The position numbers and the translations under genes are program-made. Below the pieces are notes generated by a model. The model had not been told where the DNA came from. It searched no databases and saw only the letters and a list, made by a program, of their open reading frames with translations. Below, piece by piece: positions 43,488-52,684 of a stretch of DNA of 64,000 nt. The DNA lies in assembly GCF_003441595.1 (NCBI RefSeq), contig NZ_CP031848.1, forward strand, positions 1,116,001-1,180,000, in the 5' to 3' direction. Each line of letters begins with the position of its first letter. The stretch's first letter is position 1. The stretch comes from Marinobacter sp. Arc7-DN-1. Lineage in GTDB: Bacteria; Pseudomonadota; Gammaproteobacteria; Pseudomonadales; Oleiphilaceae.

Positions 43488-44609
43488 TCAGGCTTCCGTG
43501 CCCACCGGGCACGCGAAGGTATCCGGGTTGTCCCGGTCAAAAATCTCGTTGGCCCAGAGCATACAGACCAATTCGTCGTCACCCACGTTGGTGATGTCGT
43601 GGGTCCAGCCCGGCACGGTTTCCACAATCTCCGGCTTATCCCCGGCGGTGAACAGCTCGTAGAACTCACCGGTTAATATATGGCGGAAACGGAAACAGGC
43701 TTCGCCCTTAATCACCAGGAACTTCTCGGTTTTGGAGTGGTGATAATGGCCACCCCTGGTGACGCCGGGATGGGCAGTGAAAAATGAGAACTGTCCGGAA
43801 TCTGGCGTTTTCAGCATTTCAACGAAAACACCGCGCTCGTCGCCATGCTGCGGCACAGTGTAGGCGAAACGCTCCGGCGGCAGATAACTCACATAGGTGG
43901 CGTACAATGCGCGGATAAGGCCGGTGCCCACCGGTTCCGTGATCAGGTTGTCCCGGGTGGCCTTGAAGCGGCTAAGCTGGTCCGCCAGGCCACCCACGGT
44001 AATTTGGTAAACCGGCTCCACCTCAACAAAAGGGCCAGGGTCGCTCTTCTTCCCTTCCATCAGCGAGATGAAATGGCTGATCACGTCGTCTACATAAACC
44101 AGATTGATCACCGCGTCAGGATCATTAATCGGCAAGGGCAAATCGCGGGCCACGTTATGGCAGAAGGTCGCAACCGCCGAGTTATAATCCGGTCGCGCCC
44201 ACTTGCCGAACACGTTGGGCAGGCGATAAATATGCACCGGGTTACCGGTGGCCTCGTTCAGCGCCAGCAGGGCCTCTTCCCCAGCCCGTTTGCTGCTGCC
44301 GTAATCGTTCGCCCGGTCCGCCTGAATGGACGAACTGTAAATAATCGGAATCTGACGGCCACTTCGTTTTACCGCGTCACATAAGGCCTGAGTGAGCCCT
44401 ACATTCCCGGTAACAAACTCCGAAGGGTCTTCGGGGCGGTTGATGCCAGCCAGGTGAAATATCCAGTCCACACCTTCCAGCAAGTGGGGCAAATCCTGCT
44501 CGGTATGCTCTCGGGTGAACGGAACCACCTCAAAACCGCCTTTTTCACGCACGTGCATCAGCAGGTTTTTGCCAATAAACCCATTCGCCCCAGTTACGAG
44601 TAACTTCAT
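43488..44609 (-). CDS. capF: Bifunctional epimerase/reductase CapF (FnlB, WbjC)
   Basis: A 373-residue two-domain protein. Residues 1-250 form an SDR reductase (KLLVTGANGFIGKNLL, YSSSIQADRANDYGSSKRAG with the catalytic Y-x3-K), and residues about 255-373 form a cupin epimerase domain (GGHYHHSKTEKFLVIKGEAC). This fusion is diagnostic of CapF, which 3-epimerises and then reduces the CapE product. It ends 17 bases before the capG start and begins four bases after capE. Confidence 0.95.
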   Translation of the reverse strand: MKLLVTGANGFIGKNLLMHVREKGGFEVVPFTREHTEQDLPHLLEGVDWIFHLAGINRPEDPSEFVTGNVGLTQALCDAVKRSGRQIPIIYSSSIQADRANDYGSSKRAGEEALLALNEATGNPVHIYRLPNVFGKWARPDYNSAVATFCHNVARDLPLPINDPDAVINLVYVDDVISHFISLMEGKKSDPGPFVEVEPVYQITVGGLADQLSRFKATRDNLITEPVGTGLIRALYATYVSYLPPERFAYTVPQHGDERGVFVEMLKTPDSGQFSFFTAHPGVTRGGHYHHSKTEKFLVIKGEACFRFRHILTGEFYELFTAGDKPEIVETVPGWTHDITNVGDDELVCMLWANEIFDRDNPDTFACPVGTEA

Positions 44610-44612
44610 GGC

Positions 44613-45650
44613 TCAATCCTCAGGGTTGAGGTATTCACCCCGTTCCAGGGCACGAATGAAATCCAGTTTGCGCAGCAAGGTTTGCATGCCCGCAACATCC
44701 AGGCGCTCGGTGTTATGGGAGTTGTAATCTTCTGTATGGGAGATCTTCTCCTCACCCTGCTCCACAAACTTGCCATAGTTCAGGTCCCGCAAATCGGGCG
44801 GAATACGGAAATAATCGCCACGGTCTTCCGCACAGGCCATCTCTTCTCGGCTCAACAAGACTTCATAAAGCTTCTCGCCATGGCGAGTACCAATTTCGTG
44901 GATGGGATGGTCTGCCTTATCCATCAAATCAGTCAATGCCCGAGCCAAGGTCTCAATCGTGGCGGCCGGTGCTTTTTGCACGAAAAGGTCACCATTGTTG
45001 CCGTGTTCGAACGCGTAAAGTACGAGATTCACCGCGTCGACCAGGGTCATCATGAACCGGGTCATATTTGGATCGGTAATTGTAATTTCCTTACCGGCAC
45101 GAATCTGGTCAACAAACAGCGGAATAACCGAACCACGGGAGGCCATCACGTTGCCGTAACGAGTGCCGCAGATAACGGTTTTATCCGGATCGACATTACG
45201 AGATTTAGCCACCATCACCTTTTCCATCATGGCTTTGGAAATGCCCATGGCGTTGATAGGGTATACAGCCTTATCGGTGCTGAGGCAGACGACGCGCTTT
45301 ACTTCATTTTGGATAGCGGCTTCGAGGACGTTTTCCGTACCGAGGACATTGGTTTTTACTGCTTCCATGGGATGAAATTCACAGGAAGGAACCTGTTTTA
45401 AGGCCGCTGCGTGGAAAATGTAATCAACACCGCGGGTGGCGTTCATAAGACTGGTGTAATCGCGAACATCGCCGATATAGAATTTAAGCTTGGGATTTGC
45501 GTAACGTTTACGCATATCATCCTGCTTTTTCTCATCCCGGCTGAAGATGCGGATTTCTTCGATGTCGGTGTCCAGGAAGCGGTTTAGGACGGCGTTGCCG
45601 AAGGAGCCGGTGCCGCCGGTGATAAGTAAAATTTTCGTTCTAAACGGCAT
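44613..45650 (-). CDS. capE: UDP-GlcNAc 4,6-dehydratase (5-inverting) CapE (FnlA, WbjB)
   Basis: A 345-residue SDR enzyme, first step to UDP-L-FucNAc. It has LLITGGTGSFGNAVLNRF, HAAALKQVPSCEFHPMEAVK, LSTDKAVYPINAMGISKAMM with the unusual M/K active site and SRGSVIPLFVDQI. The soluble size and the PSCEFHP motif separate it from membrane-bound WbpM. The ATG at 45,648-45,650 has AGGG upstream and is better than an earlier codon at 45,674. It heads the capE-capF-capG trio. Confidence 0.95.
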   Translation of the reverse strand: MPFRTKILLITGGTGSFGNAVLNRFLDTDIEEIRIFSRDEKKQDDMRKRYANPKLKFYIGDVRDYTSLMNATRGVDYIFHAAALKQVPSCEFHPMEAVKTNVLGTENVLEAAIQNEVKRVVCLSTDKAVYPINAMGISKAMMEKVMVAKSRNVDPDKTVICGTRYGNVMASRGSVIPLFVDQIRAGKEITITDPNMTRFMMTLVDAVNLVLYAFEHGNNGDLFVQKAPAATIETLARALTDLMDKADHPIHEIGTRHGEKLYEVLLSREEMACAEDRGDYFRIPPDLRDLNYGKFVEQGEEKISHTEDYNSHNTERLDVAGMQTLLRKLDFIRALERGEYLNPED

Positions 45651-45698
45651 AAATAACCCTATAAGAAAAAACAAAAAATAGATATAGCTCCATGAAAG

Positions 45699-46763
45699 CT
45701 ACTCCAACGATTCAACAATATCCATGAACTGACGGTAACGATCATGAGCACCATTCTCAGACACCAAATCGCGAACAGAATCTTGGAGACGATAGAAATC
45801 TCTCTTACAGAATTCTATTGCTTCTAAAAACTCTTCCTTAGTCGCTGTTTGACGGATAGCCCTTGACTGAATAAAACTAGGCATACCGGAAATAACAAGC
45901 GGCATCCCTTTACCAAGCAATTGAAACGTTTTATTTGAGGCACTGACAGCCTCAATTTCCTTTTTCCCAGATTTATAAGGAATAATTGCAGCAAAATACT
46001 TAGTGAAGTCAATTTCAGTCAATGGCATAGCCGCTACCAAGACTACATTATCAAAGTCTTGATCTAAGCGTCGGACTTCAGAACTCACAGCTTCACTAAC
46101 TGGGCCAATTAAATGAAGATCAATGCTTCGGTTATTAGAAGCTGCGAACCTAACTAAGTCAAAATCAATTCTGTTATTAATATGAGCCCAAAGAAGAACC
46201 GCAGTTCTATTTGTAGTTTCAGGATACTCATATCTTTCAGCGCTCCATGGGAGGAACAACTTGGGGCTAGACCAAGCCCTAACTTGATCGCATAAGGGAT
46301 ATGAAACACAAAGAACTACATCACTAATTCTACACGTTTTTTCTAGCGCAATACCCGCATACTTTCCATCAAAAAATCGTGACTGTGCAACAAAGTCATC
46401 ATTAATTATCGTTATTATTTTATTATCCGGAAAAACATCTCTTAAAAAGAAATAATCATAGTTAAAATTCACTATCAAATCATCAGAGTTAACGTCTTGA
46501 GTATTTCTATTTATTGATCGAATTTCATAAGCCGCGTTCAATGCTGATAGGATTCCCCCAAGCCGTAACTGATGATGAATTAGTTGTGCAGTTCGCCGCA
46601 GCTCGGTACTCTCATCGTTTACTAGAGCTCTTTCAGAAACCAAATATTTTGGCTTTTGGTAAAATACAACGTCGTGACCATTATCATTCATTAAATTAGC
46701 GAACTGGTGCCTGATACGAGGAGGCTCGTTCCAGTCACTTTTGGTGAAAATCCTTACTTTCAC
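45699..46763 (-). CDS. Glycosyltransferase, GT-B type, family not recognised
   Basis: A 354-residue protein with a Rossmann-like N-terminus (MKVRIFTKSDWNEPPRIRHQ) and a C-terminal donor-domain pattern (YKSGKKEIEAVSASNKTFQL, LGKGMPLVISGMP), so probably a GT4-like glycosyltransferase. It is markedly AT-rich compared with capE and wbpI on either side and has long stretches of A/T codons, a sign of recent transfer. Its start overlaps the stop of the wbpI-like gene by four bases, so it is co-translated. Donor and acceptor cannot be inferred. Confidence 0.75.
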   Translation of the reverse strand: MKVRIFTKSDWNEPPRIRHQFANLMNDNGHDVVFYQKPKYLVSERALVNDESTELRRTAQLIHHQLRLGGILSALNAAYEIRSINRNTQDVNSDDLIVNFNYDYFFLRDVFPDNKIITIINDDFVAQSRFFDGKYAGIALEKTCRISDVVLCVSYPLCDQVRAWSSPKLFLPWSAERYEYPETTNRTAVLLWAHINNRIDFDLVRFAASNNRSIDLHLIGPVSEAVSSEVRRLDQDFDNVVLVAAMPLTEIDFTKYFAAIIPYKSGKKEIEAVSASNKTFQLLGKGMPLVISGMPSFIQSRAIRQTATKEEFLEAIEFCKRDFYRLQDSVRDLVSENGAHDRYRQFMDIVESLE

Positions 46764-47818
46764 AACAACTCCTTAACAATTTGCAGCGCGGCCTTGCCTC
46801 CACCATAAAGATTACTCGCATCGTCAACAATGCGACCAAAATTTTGCGCAGCTGCTTCAATAATTAAGTCACCATCCGCACCCACCAACTCATTCGCGCC
46901 AGCCTCCACCAACTCCACCCACTCGGTCTGATCCCGCATAGTCACGCAGGCCTTCCCAAAGAAAAAAGCCTCCTTCTGAACACCGCCACTATCCGTGAGC
47001 ACCAGTTGGCAGTGATCCAGCAACCAGACCATTTCAAAATATCCAACAGGGTCAATCAGGTGGACATTCAACTCCAGCCCCTGCTGGGCGATCAGTTTTC
47101 GGGTGCGTGGGTGCAAAGGTAAAACCACCAATGCCTGTTCACGATGTATCTTGTTAAGAGCATTCACAATGCTGGCTAGACGTTCAGGGTTGTCGGTATT
47201 TTCTGCCCGATGCAGGGTTGCAAGCACAAAGCTTTCCGGTAAATTGCTACCAGCGGGAGCCGCTGCTTTTTCTGCAAACAGCAATGCTGCATCTTGCATC
47301 ACATCACCTGGTTGGAGCACTTTTGCTGGCTTGCTGGCGAAACCCTCGTTTTCCAGGTTTTTGACCGCAGTTTTAGTCGGACAAAACAGTAGCTCGCTGA
47401 TCTGATCGGTAAGAATGCGGTTGATTTCTTCCGGCATCTGCATATTGAAGCTGCGCAAGCCTGCCTCCACGTGGGCAACGGGAATGTGTAGTTTCGCCGC
47501 CGCCAACGCGCCTGCCAGGGTGGAGTTGGTATCGCCATATACCAACACACGGTCTGGCTTGTGTGCCAACAGTGATTGCTCTATTTCAATCAGCATTCGT
47601 CCGGTCATCTCTCCATGGCCGCCGCCATGGATGTCGAGTTGAATGTCAGGCCGGGGGATGCCCAGTTGATTGAAAAAAATATCGGACATGTTGGCATCAA
47701 AATGTTGGCCAGTGTGCAGCATAATTTCCTGAATGCCTTTAGTTTGTTGAATAGCACGCGATACTACGCTGGCTTTAATAAACTGCGGGCGGGCACCGAT
47801 AATAGTCAGAATTTTCAT
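46760..47818 (-). CDS. wbpI: UDP-GlcNAc3NAcA 2-epimerase, WbpI-like
   Basis: A 352-residue non-hydrolysing 2-epimerase (MKILTIIGARPQFIKASVVS, MLHTGQHFDANMSDIFF, GDTNSTLAGALAAAKL, HVEAGLRSFNMQMPEEINR, LTDSGGVQKEAFFF). The IGARPQFIKASVVSRAI start fits WbpI/WlbD rather than WecB. The other four enzymes of the UDP-ManNAc3NAcA route (WbpA, B, E, D-like) lie together at 56.4-60.4 kb, and this would be the fifth. The ATG at 47,816-47,818 is chosen; an in-frame start 117 bases upstream is unsupported. A WecB role cannot be excluded. Confidence 0.85.
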   Translation of the reverse strand: MKILTIIGARPQFIKASVVSRAIQQTKGIQEIMLHTGQHFDANMSDIFFNQLGIPRPDIQLDIHGGGHGEMTGRMLIEIEQSLLAHKPDRVLVYGDTNSTLAGALAAAKLHIPVAHVEAGLRSFNMQMPEEINRILTDQISELLFCPTKTAVKNLENEGFASKPAKVLQPGDVMQDAALLFAEKAAAPAGSNLPESFVLATLHRAENTDNPERLASIVNALNKIHREQALVVLPLHPRTRKLIAQQGLELNVHLIDPVGYFEMVWLLDHCQLVLTDSGGVQKEAFFFGKACVTMRDQTEWVELVEAGANELVGADGDLIIEAAAQNFGRIVDDASNLYGGGKAALQIVKELL

Positions 47819-47962
47819 AAATATACTTATGGTAATAGTTGTACAGAAAGATAGGGAATTACTATTTGGTAAACAGCGACAAGAACTTCCCGTAAAAACT
47901 AAGTTTTTTCTGTGCCAGCAGGGTAAGCACGCCAAAAAAAATTGATATGCAATTCATGTATC

Positions 47963-49180
47963 TTAAGTCCCCCGCCGATCAATTGACTGAGAAATAAAAC
48001 TCATATCTTTTCGTCTATCAAGAATTGCAAACACGAAAATAACCAAAGGGAAAAGCACTAAAGAATGAAAAATTGTAGCGGGTATCATATATAAAAAGCT
48101 TGAAACAACAATCGAATACAATAAAGCTTTATCAGGATGGGGCCGCCGGCTAAATACGCCGCTAGTAAAAAAAAGAATAATCAAAAATACACCAACAATG
48201 CCGTAAGAACGCCACAACAGAAGCCATTCATTATCAGCAGCATGCTCCATTTCCATCCGCCGGAGCGGGCCTACCCCGATGATTGGTGAGGACCTTGCTA
48301 AATCTAGGTTCTCTTGCCAGTTATTAAAACGAGCTCCCATTGACGAATTACTCATAATATCCATACCAGATTCATAACGCCAAGCTACTTTTTCATAAAT
48401 GTATGATTCTTGCGACAAGCAAATAAAAAAAGAAGAAAACAAAGAAAATAAAATAAAAACACCCAATGATTTTATAGGAGATGAAAAAAAAAGGAAACAA
48501 ACGATAAAAATGAAAACAGCAGCAATGAAAGCAATAAAGCTTGACCTAGATAAGGTCATAACCATTCCAACAAAAAACAGAGGTATATATAAAAAAACCT
48601 TTCTGAAGTCATACTTCCATAAAGAATATAAACTGATAATACTTATAATAACAAAAATAAATCCTACTTCGTTAGGGTTTCCAATCATACCAACAGCACG
48701 AGGAAATGGGTATCCACCAACCAAAGTATGGTACTGGGTTGGAGCAATTAAGTGAACATAAAGCTTATTAAGCCCAAAAATATCAAAATATTGAAAAATA
48801 ACAATGATAGCCAACCCTAACCCGCAACTCATGAAAAACTTTAAAACACAGAAAATTTCATGACCAGTAAACCTAGAAAATACATAAACCAAAAAAATAT
48901 AAATTACTATAAACTTAGCATACCGATAAAACTGAATTAAATCTCCATAACTCGCGTTAAAATCGGAACTAAGCCCACTAAAAATTGATAATGGAAGCAA
49001 AACGAAAAATAAACAAAGGAAAACTATTCTTTTATTCATTCTGAAACGATTAAATAAAAGAAAGGCCAGTAATATTCCTGTCAGGAAGTCATCAAGTCGA
49101 AGCGCCGGGACTCCGGACATAAAACTAATCGAAGGAGTTAAGATCAAAGAAAAAATCAGCAACTTGACCAGATTTATCAT
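47963..49180 (-). CDS. wzy: O-antigen/polysaccharide polymerase (Wzy-like)
   Basis: A 405-residue inner-membrane protein with about ten to twelve hydrophobic helices and a larger periplasmic loop near residues 270-330 that holds SMGARFNNWQENLDLARSSP IIGVGPLRRME, the pattern of O-antigen polymerase/ligase family proteins. It is the most AT-rich gene in the window. Upstream lies the debris of a flippase gene and of IS elements. Between it and wbpI, 47,862-47,957 on the minus strand reads as a 31-residue tail (MNCISIFFGVLTLLAQKKLS and so on), perhaps another relic. Within a Wzx/Wzy locus it is probably the polymerase, not the WaaL ligase. Confidence 0.82.
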   Translation of the reverse strand: MINLVKLLIFSLILTPSISFMSGVPALRLDDFLTGILLAFLLFNRFRMNKRIVFLCLFFVLLPLSIFSGLSSDFNASYGDLIQFYRYAKFIVIYIFLVYVFSRFTGHEIFCVLKFFMSCGLGLAIIVIFQYFDIFGLNKLYVHLIAPTQYHTLVGGYPFPRAVGMIGNPNEVGFIFVIISIISLYSLWKYDFRKVFLYIPLFFVGMVMTLSRSSFIAFIAAVFIFIVCFLFFSSPIKSLGVFILFSLFSSFFICLSQESYIYEKVAWRYESGMDIMSNSSMGARFNNWQENLDLARSSPIIGVGPLRRMEMEHAADNEWLLLWRSYGIVGVFLIILFFTSGVFSRRPHPDKALLYSIVVSSFLYMIPATIFHSLVLFPLVIFVFAILDRRKDMSFISQSIDRRGT

Positions 49181-49226
49181 TATAAAACCATAAATTTAGA
49201 GAAGGCATTAACTACTGGATCAATGT

Positions 49227-49352
49227 CTAAGAAACACGCACTTTTGTTTTTGATAGTGCTCGCACCATCCAAGCCTTAATCCCCGCATTCAAACAATAAA
49301 CAACACTTGTAGTAGTCCAAGCAACTCCAACAATCCCGTACTCAGGAATTAA
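49227..49352 (-). pseudogene. Flippase (Wzx) C-terminal fragment
   Basis: The minus strand reads MLLIPEYGIVGVAWTTTSVV then YCLNAGIKAWMVRALSKTKV RVS and a stop. This matches the end of a Wzx-type polysaccharide flippase (the 'P-x-YGIVGAAWAT' helix). The remaining 400 or so residues are absent and the fragment abuts a MITE-like element. An intact wzx occurs at 50,073, so this is the relic of an earlier flippase lost by replacement. Confidence 0.6.
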
Positions 49353-49383
49353 CAACATATTCCCACCACGTTACTAAGGAGAA

Positions 49384-49489
49384 ACAAAGTAGCCGAACAC
49401 TGGACCGTAAAGGTCGAAAATATAAAAGATTAATAAAAAAGCACTTTAGATATTATGATTAATTCAAATACAGTGTTCGGCTACAAAGT
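49384..49489. mobile_element. MITE-like element with 12-bp inverted repeats and 7-bp target duplication
   Basis: AGCCGAACACTG (49,391-49,402) and CAGTGTTCGGCT (49,471-49,482) are exact inverted repeats bounding a 92-base element with an AT-rich, non-coding centre. On both sides stands the identical heptamer ACAAAGT (49,384-49,390 and 49,483-49,489), which has the form of a target-site duplication. No transposase with these ends is in the window. Confidence 0.75.
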
Positions 49490-49579
49490 TACGGCTTAGT
49501 AATTATGACCACACCAATCGAAGAGCACAAATTCCACTCCGGCTTTCCTGCTGCGGCTATGCAGTTGGCATATACTCGT

Positions 49580-49935
49580 GAGCCGGCACCGAGTCAGTAA
49601 TGACAAAGCGTTCTCGGAATCCTTATTCCGAACACTGAAGTACTGGCCGGAATAGTCTTCATCCGGATTTATGAGCCTGGAGGATGCCGGGCGCTGAGTA
49701 GATCGCTTCGTGACCTGGTGCAACACCGAACGGAAGCACAGTACGCTGCCGTTCATGACAGCTCAAGTGCGCCACAGTGTCGACTGGTACTGGAAGTGGC
49801 CCAAACAGCGAACACCGAACCGTTGGGGAATCCGCCCGGTCAAGAACTGGTGAACCCGCTGGGCCAACGGCTCTAAACCCGGGAAAAAGTACAGTAGAAA
49901 AAGCTGGGGCTTGAACGAAGAGGCAGCGTCAACTA
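49580..49935 (+). pseudogene. IS3-family transposase (OrfB) C-terminal remnant
   Basis: One plus-strand frame reads SRHRVSNDKAFSESLFRTLK YWPE, stop, SSSGFMSLEDAGR, stop, VDRFVTWCNTERKHSTLPFM TAQVRHS and beyond. This is the end of the DDE integrase domain of IS3-type OrfB, including the catalytic-glutamate region ('NDNPYSESLFRTLKYRPEYP'). At least three in-frame stops and the missing N-terminal part show that it is dead. From 49,936 to 50,072 nothing is recognisable. Confidence 0.75.
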
Positions 49936-50072
49936 TCTTAAAAAACGGAGACTACCTGAGGTGTCGCGAAGACCCAAACTTCCAACCCAAACAAGATGCT
50001 CACAGTAACTTCGATATGTGCCCCTATTGCTAAGCCTTATATTCGTTTTCTGGGAGAGTACTAGGCCAGCAC

Positions 50073-51491
50073 TTAACGTAAATCCGGCCCTTTGTGCGCA
50101 ACAAACCCAACCACTTCCAAAACCTCACCCCAAAAAACCACCGCCCAGGCTGCCAAAACAGCCAACCAATACCCAACCATCCATCCCTTTAAAACCTCCC
50201 CCCAAAGGGTAAAAACCACAGCGCCAGCAACGGAAACCAGCGTGAAGATGTAAAGCACAAGCCGGGGCATGGGTTTCCACAGGTAAATGGAGAACTCGGT
50301 TCTCAGGAAGAAGAACACCCAGAAAGAAACAGAGGTGCTCACCGCTGCACCTGCTGCGCCAAATATCGGGATCAACCACCAGTTGCCTACGAGGTTGACG
50401 ACGAGTGCGGTAACGGCCGCCAGCATGGAGAAGGAGCTGCGCCGAGAGATTCCGATGCCTACAACGGTGGTTTCAGAGAGTGTGTACAGCAAGGGGTAGC
50501 CAATGCAGGACACCACAATCCACTGAACTGCCGCATAGTTGGCCGGCAGGAAGAAGGTGACTACCCAGGACAGCAACCCGGTTAAGGCAAACCCGAGCAC
50601 AACCAAAGCCAGTATGTAACGACTTACTTTGTGCACTTTCTCCAGCCCAGTGCCTGCGCTGGCCCATTTGTATACCGTGGGCGCCCAAACGGTTGAGAAA
50701 ACGCTTTGCAGTAAGCTGGCCGCGGCGGCAAAGCTGACCGCCACCGAGTAAACGCCCAGTTCCTCAAAGCTGGCAAGGGTTCGCAGAAATACCTTGTCTA
50801 TGGCGGTAAGCCCCCAGAACGCCAGGCCACCAAGAATCAGCGGCAGCCCAAAGCGGAGCATGCTTTTGAGCTGATCCACATCCAGCCTGGTTCGGATACC
50901 AGCAAGCCATTCTGCCCGGGTGTTCCAGCCGTAAATTGCACACACGAACACAATCGCTGCGGTATTCGCCAACACAAGGTTGGTCAGATCCTTGTCGGCA
51001 CCAACGGCAACGTATCCCCCGATAATGGCCAGCAATAGAAGCTTGGGTAGCAGCTGGCTCATTGAGAAGGCCAGGCCGCGCTCGTTCATTCGCAGCACGA
51101 GCGACAAGAACCGGGATATATAGCTGGCCACCAAAGCCAAGGCCACCAACACACTCAAGTGCCATGCAGGCACATCAAACAACCAGCCAGCCAGTTTCCC
51201 GCCGAGTGACAGCAGTGCCAAAACGGTAACTATCAGCAAAACCAACCCCGGCAGCATTGCTCGCTTCAAGAGCGCTGGCTTGCTCTCCGACTCGTGAAAT
51301 TCCCTTACGTAAGATTGATCTAGACCCAAGCTGAACAGCAGGATGCTGAAGCCAAGCGTAACTTGCAGCATTGCCATCCTGCCAACGTCTTCCTGGGAAA
51401 AGAACCACGTGATGACAGGAAGGGAGATTAAGCTAAGGGCGGCACCTCCAACTGGGCCTATCGCGAAGGTGGCTATTTGTCTCGGTGTCAC
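50073..51491 (-). CDS. wzx: Polysaccharide flippase (Wzx, MATE/MVF superfamily)
   Basis: A 472-residue integral membrane protein with about twelve to fourteen hydrophobic helices spread over the whole length (for example VLVALALVASYISRFLSLVL and AAVTALVVNLVGNWWLIPIF GAAGAAVST, the typical last-third motif). It flips undecaprenyl-linked repeat units across the inner membrane. Its GC content is normal for the window, unlike the neighbouring AT-rich genes, and its start overlaps the end of the next gene by four bases. Confidence 0.92.
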   Translation of the reverse strand: MTPRQIATFAIGPVGGAALSLISLPVITWFFSQEDVGRMAMLQVTLGFSILLFSLGLDQSYVREFHESESKPALLKRAMLPGLVLLIVTVLALLSLGGKLAGWLFDVPAWHLSVLVALALVASYISRFLSLVLRMNERGLAFSMSQLLPKLLLLAIIGGYVAVGADKDLTNLVLANTAAIVFVCAIYGWNTRAEWLAGIRTRLDVDQLKSMLRFGLPLILGGLAFWGLTAIDKVFLRTLASFEELGVYSVAVSFAAAASLLQSVFSTVWAPTVYKWASAGTGLEKVHKVSRYILALVVLGFALTGLLSWVVTFFLPANYAAVQWIVVSCIGYPLLYTLSETTVVGIGISRRSSFSMLAAVTALVVNLVGNWWLIPIFGAAGAAVSTSVSFWVFFFLRTEFSIYLWKPMPRLVLYIFTLVSVAGAVVFTLWGEVLKGWMVGYWLAVLAAWAVVFWGEVLEVVGFVAHKGPDLR

Positions 51492-52684
51492 TGATTTGAC
51501 CCAGAAAATGCTTCAGACCTTCGAGTTGTCTTCATTGCCAATGCCTTCTTAACCAACTCCCTCGTTCGCTCATAAGCTTTTTCTCGAGACCAGTATTGAC
51601 TAATAATTTCGCGGTTGCTGTCCCGTTCGCTCTGGGTCAAAGGCTGATTAAGCAAGTCGGAATTTACTTCAAGCTCTTGAATCGTTGAAAGCACAACTCC
51701 AGACTTCCAGAAAAAATCGTAAACTGGGTTTTCCCGCCTTACAAATACCCTCGCCCCTAAGTACAGCATAATCACGATGTTCCCAACAGCTTGCTGACGA
51801 ACATGGTTCATGATTACATAACCACACTTTTTGATGATCTCGACATAGTCTTCAAGGGGCATGAAGTCAATCAATGGCTCAAAATCACGACCAAAATACT
51901 CCGCGCCCATGTTAATCAATTTTTTGGTCAGTTTCGCGTCCCCGTAACTAAGAGGAACAATCACACGCCTACCCTTTATTTTTAGCTTTCGAAGTAGGTC
52001 AAATGCTTCAACATGGTTCCCTGTTAAGGTGGCGCTGTTGCCAATTAGGATGCTATCACCGGCTACAGACTCCCCTTCGAAGCCTCTAACAAAATTATCT
52101 TCCAAGGTTCCGTAATTCCAGCTCGCATACTCCGGAAAAGATTTCCAGGCTCTTGAACCTTTTACCATCTCATACTCTTCTGGAAGAACCGGCGAAAAAA
52201 CTGAAATTTTCTCAATAGCGCAAACCTTTTTGGTGCGAATCTGAAAGACTTTAACCAACTTTCTAAAACAGTTTACAGCCATGCTCTTAAAATAATTACT
52301 GTTTAATCCAACATTCAGGATCCTTGTCTTGTCTAGAAATAAGGGGAGCTCACTCAAGCAATCAGAGTAATAATCATATCCCCACCCTAACCACACCGTC
52401 GCTACATCGTGGCTAATATTTTTGAGCTCAGGAAATGTAAGTGGACCCAAAGAATGAAAAATCACAAGATCATACGTTTCGTATAAATCCTCAGATAGCT
52501 TTGGCTTGTTAAAAAAATAACTTCTGCGTTTCACCTCGATACGACTTGGCTTCAGCTTGGTGTATTCAAGTGGCACCTTTGTTGTAAAGACAACTACATC
52601 ATTTGAATTCGGAAATACCTTCTCAAAAACGGGGAGCGCATGGTCGATAAATTTGCTGTCGGTTGCTATATGGATAATTTTCAT
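51488..52684 (-). CDS. WecF-like glycosyltransferase (GT56, 4-acetamido-4,6-dideoxyhexose transferase)
   Basis: A 398-residue protein resembling TDP-Fuc4NAc:lipid II Fuc4NAc transferase. The segments ILIGNSATLTGNHVEAFDLL, RRVIVPLSYGDAKLTKKL and YVIMNHVRQQAVGNIVIMLY LGARVFVRRENPVYDFF correspond to the conserved WecF core (…VGNSGDxxNxH…, …VPMGYP…, …RQQGIGTLCLLI…). It is about 40 residues longer than E. coli WecF. It is encoded directly after genes for a dTDP-4-amino-4,6-dideoxyhexose, its expected donor. The gene is AT-rich, a sign of transfer. Confidence 0.8.
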   Translation of the reverse strand: MKIIHIATDSKFIDHALPVFEKVFPNSNDVVVFTTKVPLEYTKLKPSRIEVKRRSYFFNKPKLSEDLYETYDLVIFHSLGPLTFPELKNISHDVATVWLGWGYDYYSDCLSELPLFLDKTRILNVGLNSNYFKSMAVNCFRKLVKVFQIRTKKVCAIEKISVFSPVLPEEYEMVKGSRAWKSFPEYASWNYGTLEDNFVRGFEGESVAGDSILIGNSATLTGNHVEAFDLLRKLKIKGRRVIVPLSYGDAKLTKKLINMGAEYFGRDFEPLIDFMPLEDYVEIIKKCGYVIMNHVRQQAVGNIVIMLYLGARVFVRRENPVYDFFWKSGVVLSTIQELEVNSDLLNQPLTQSERDSNREIISQYWSREKAYERTRELVKKALAMKTTRRSEAFSGSNQ

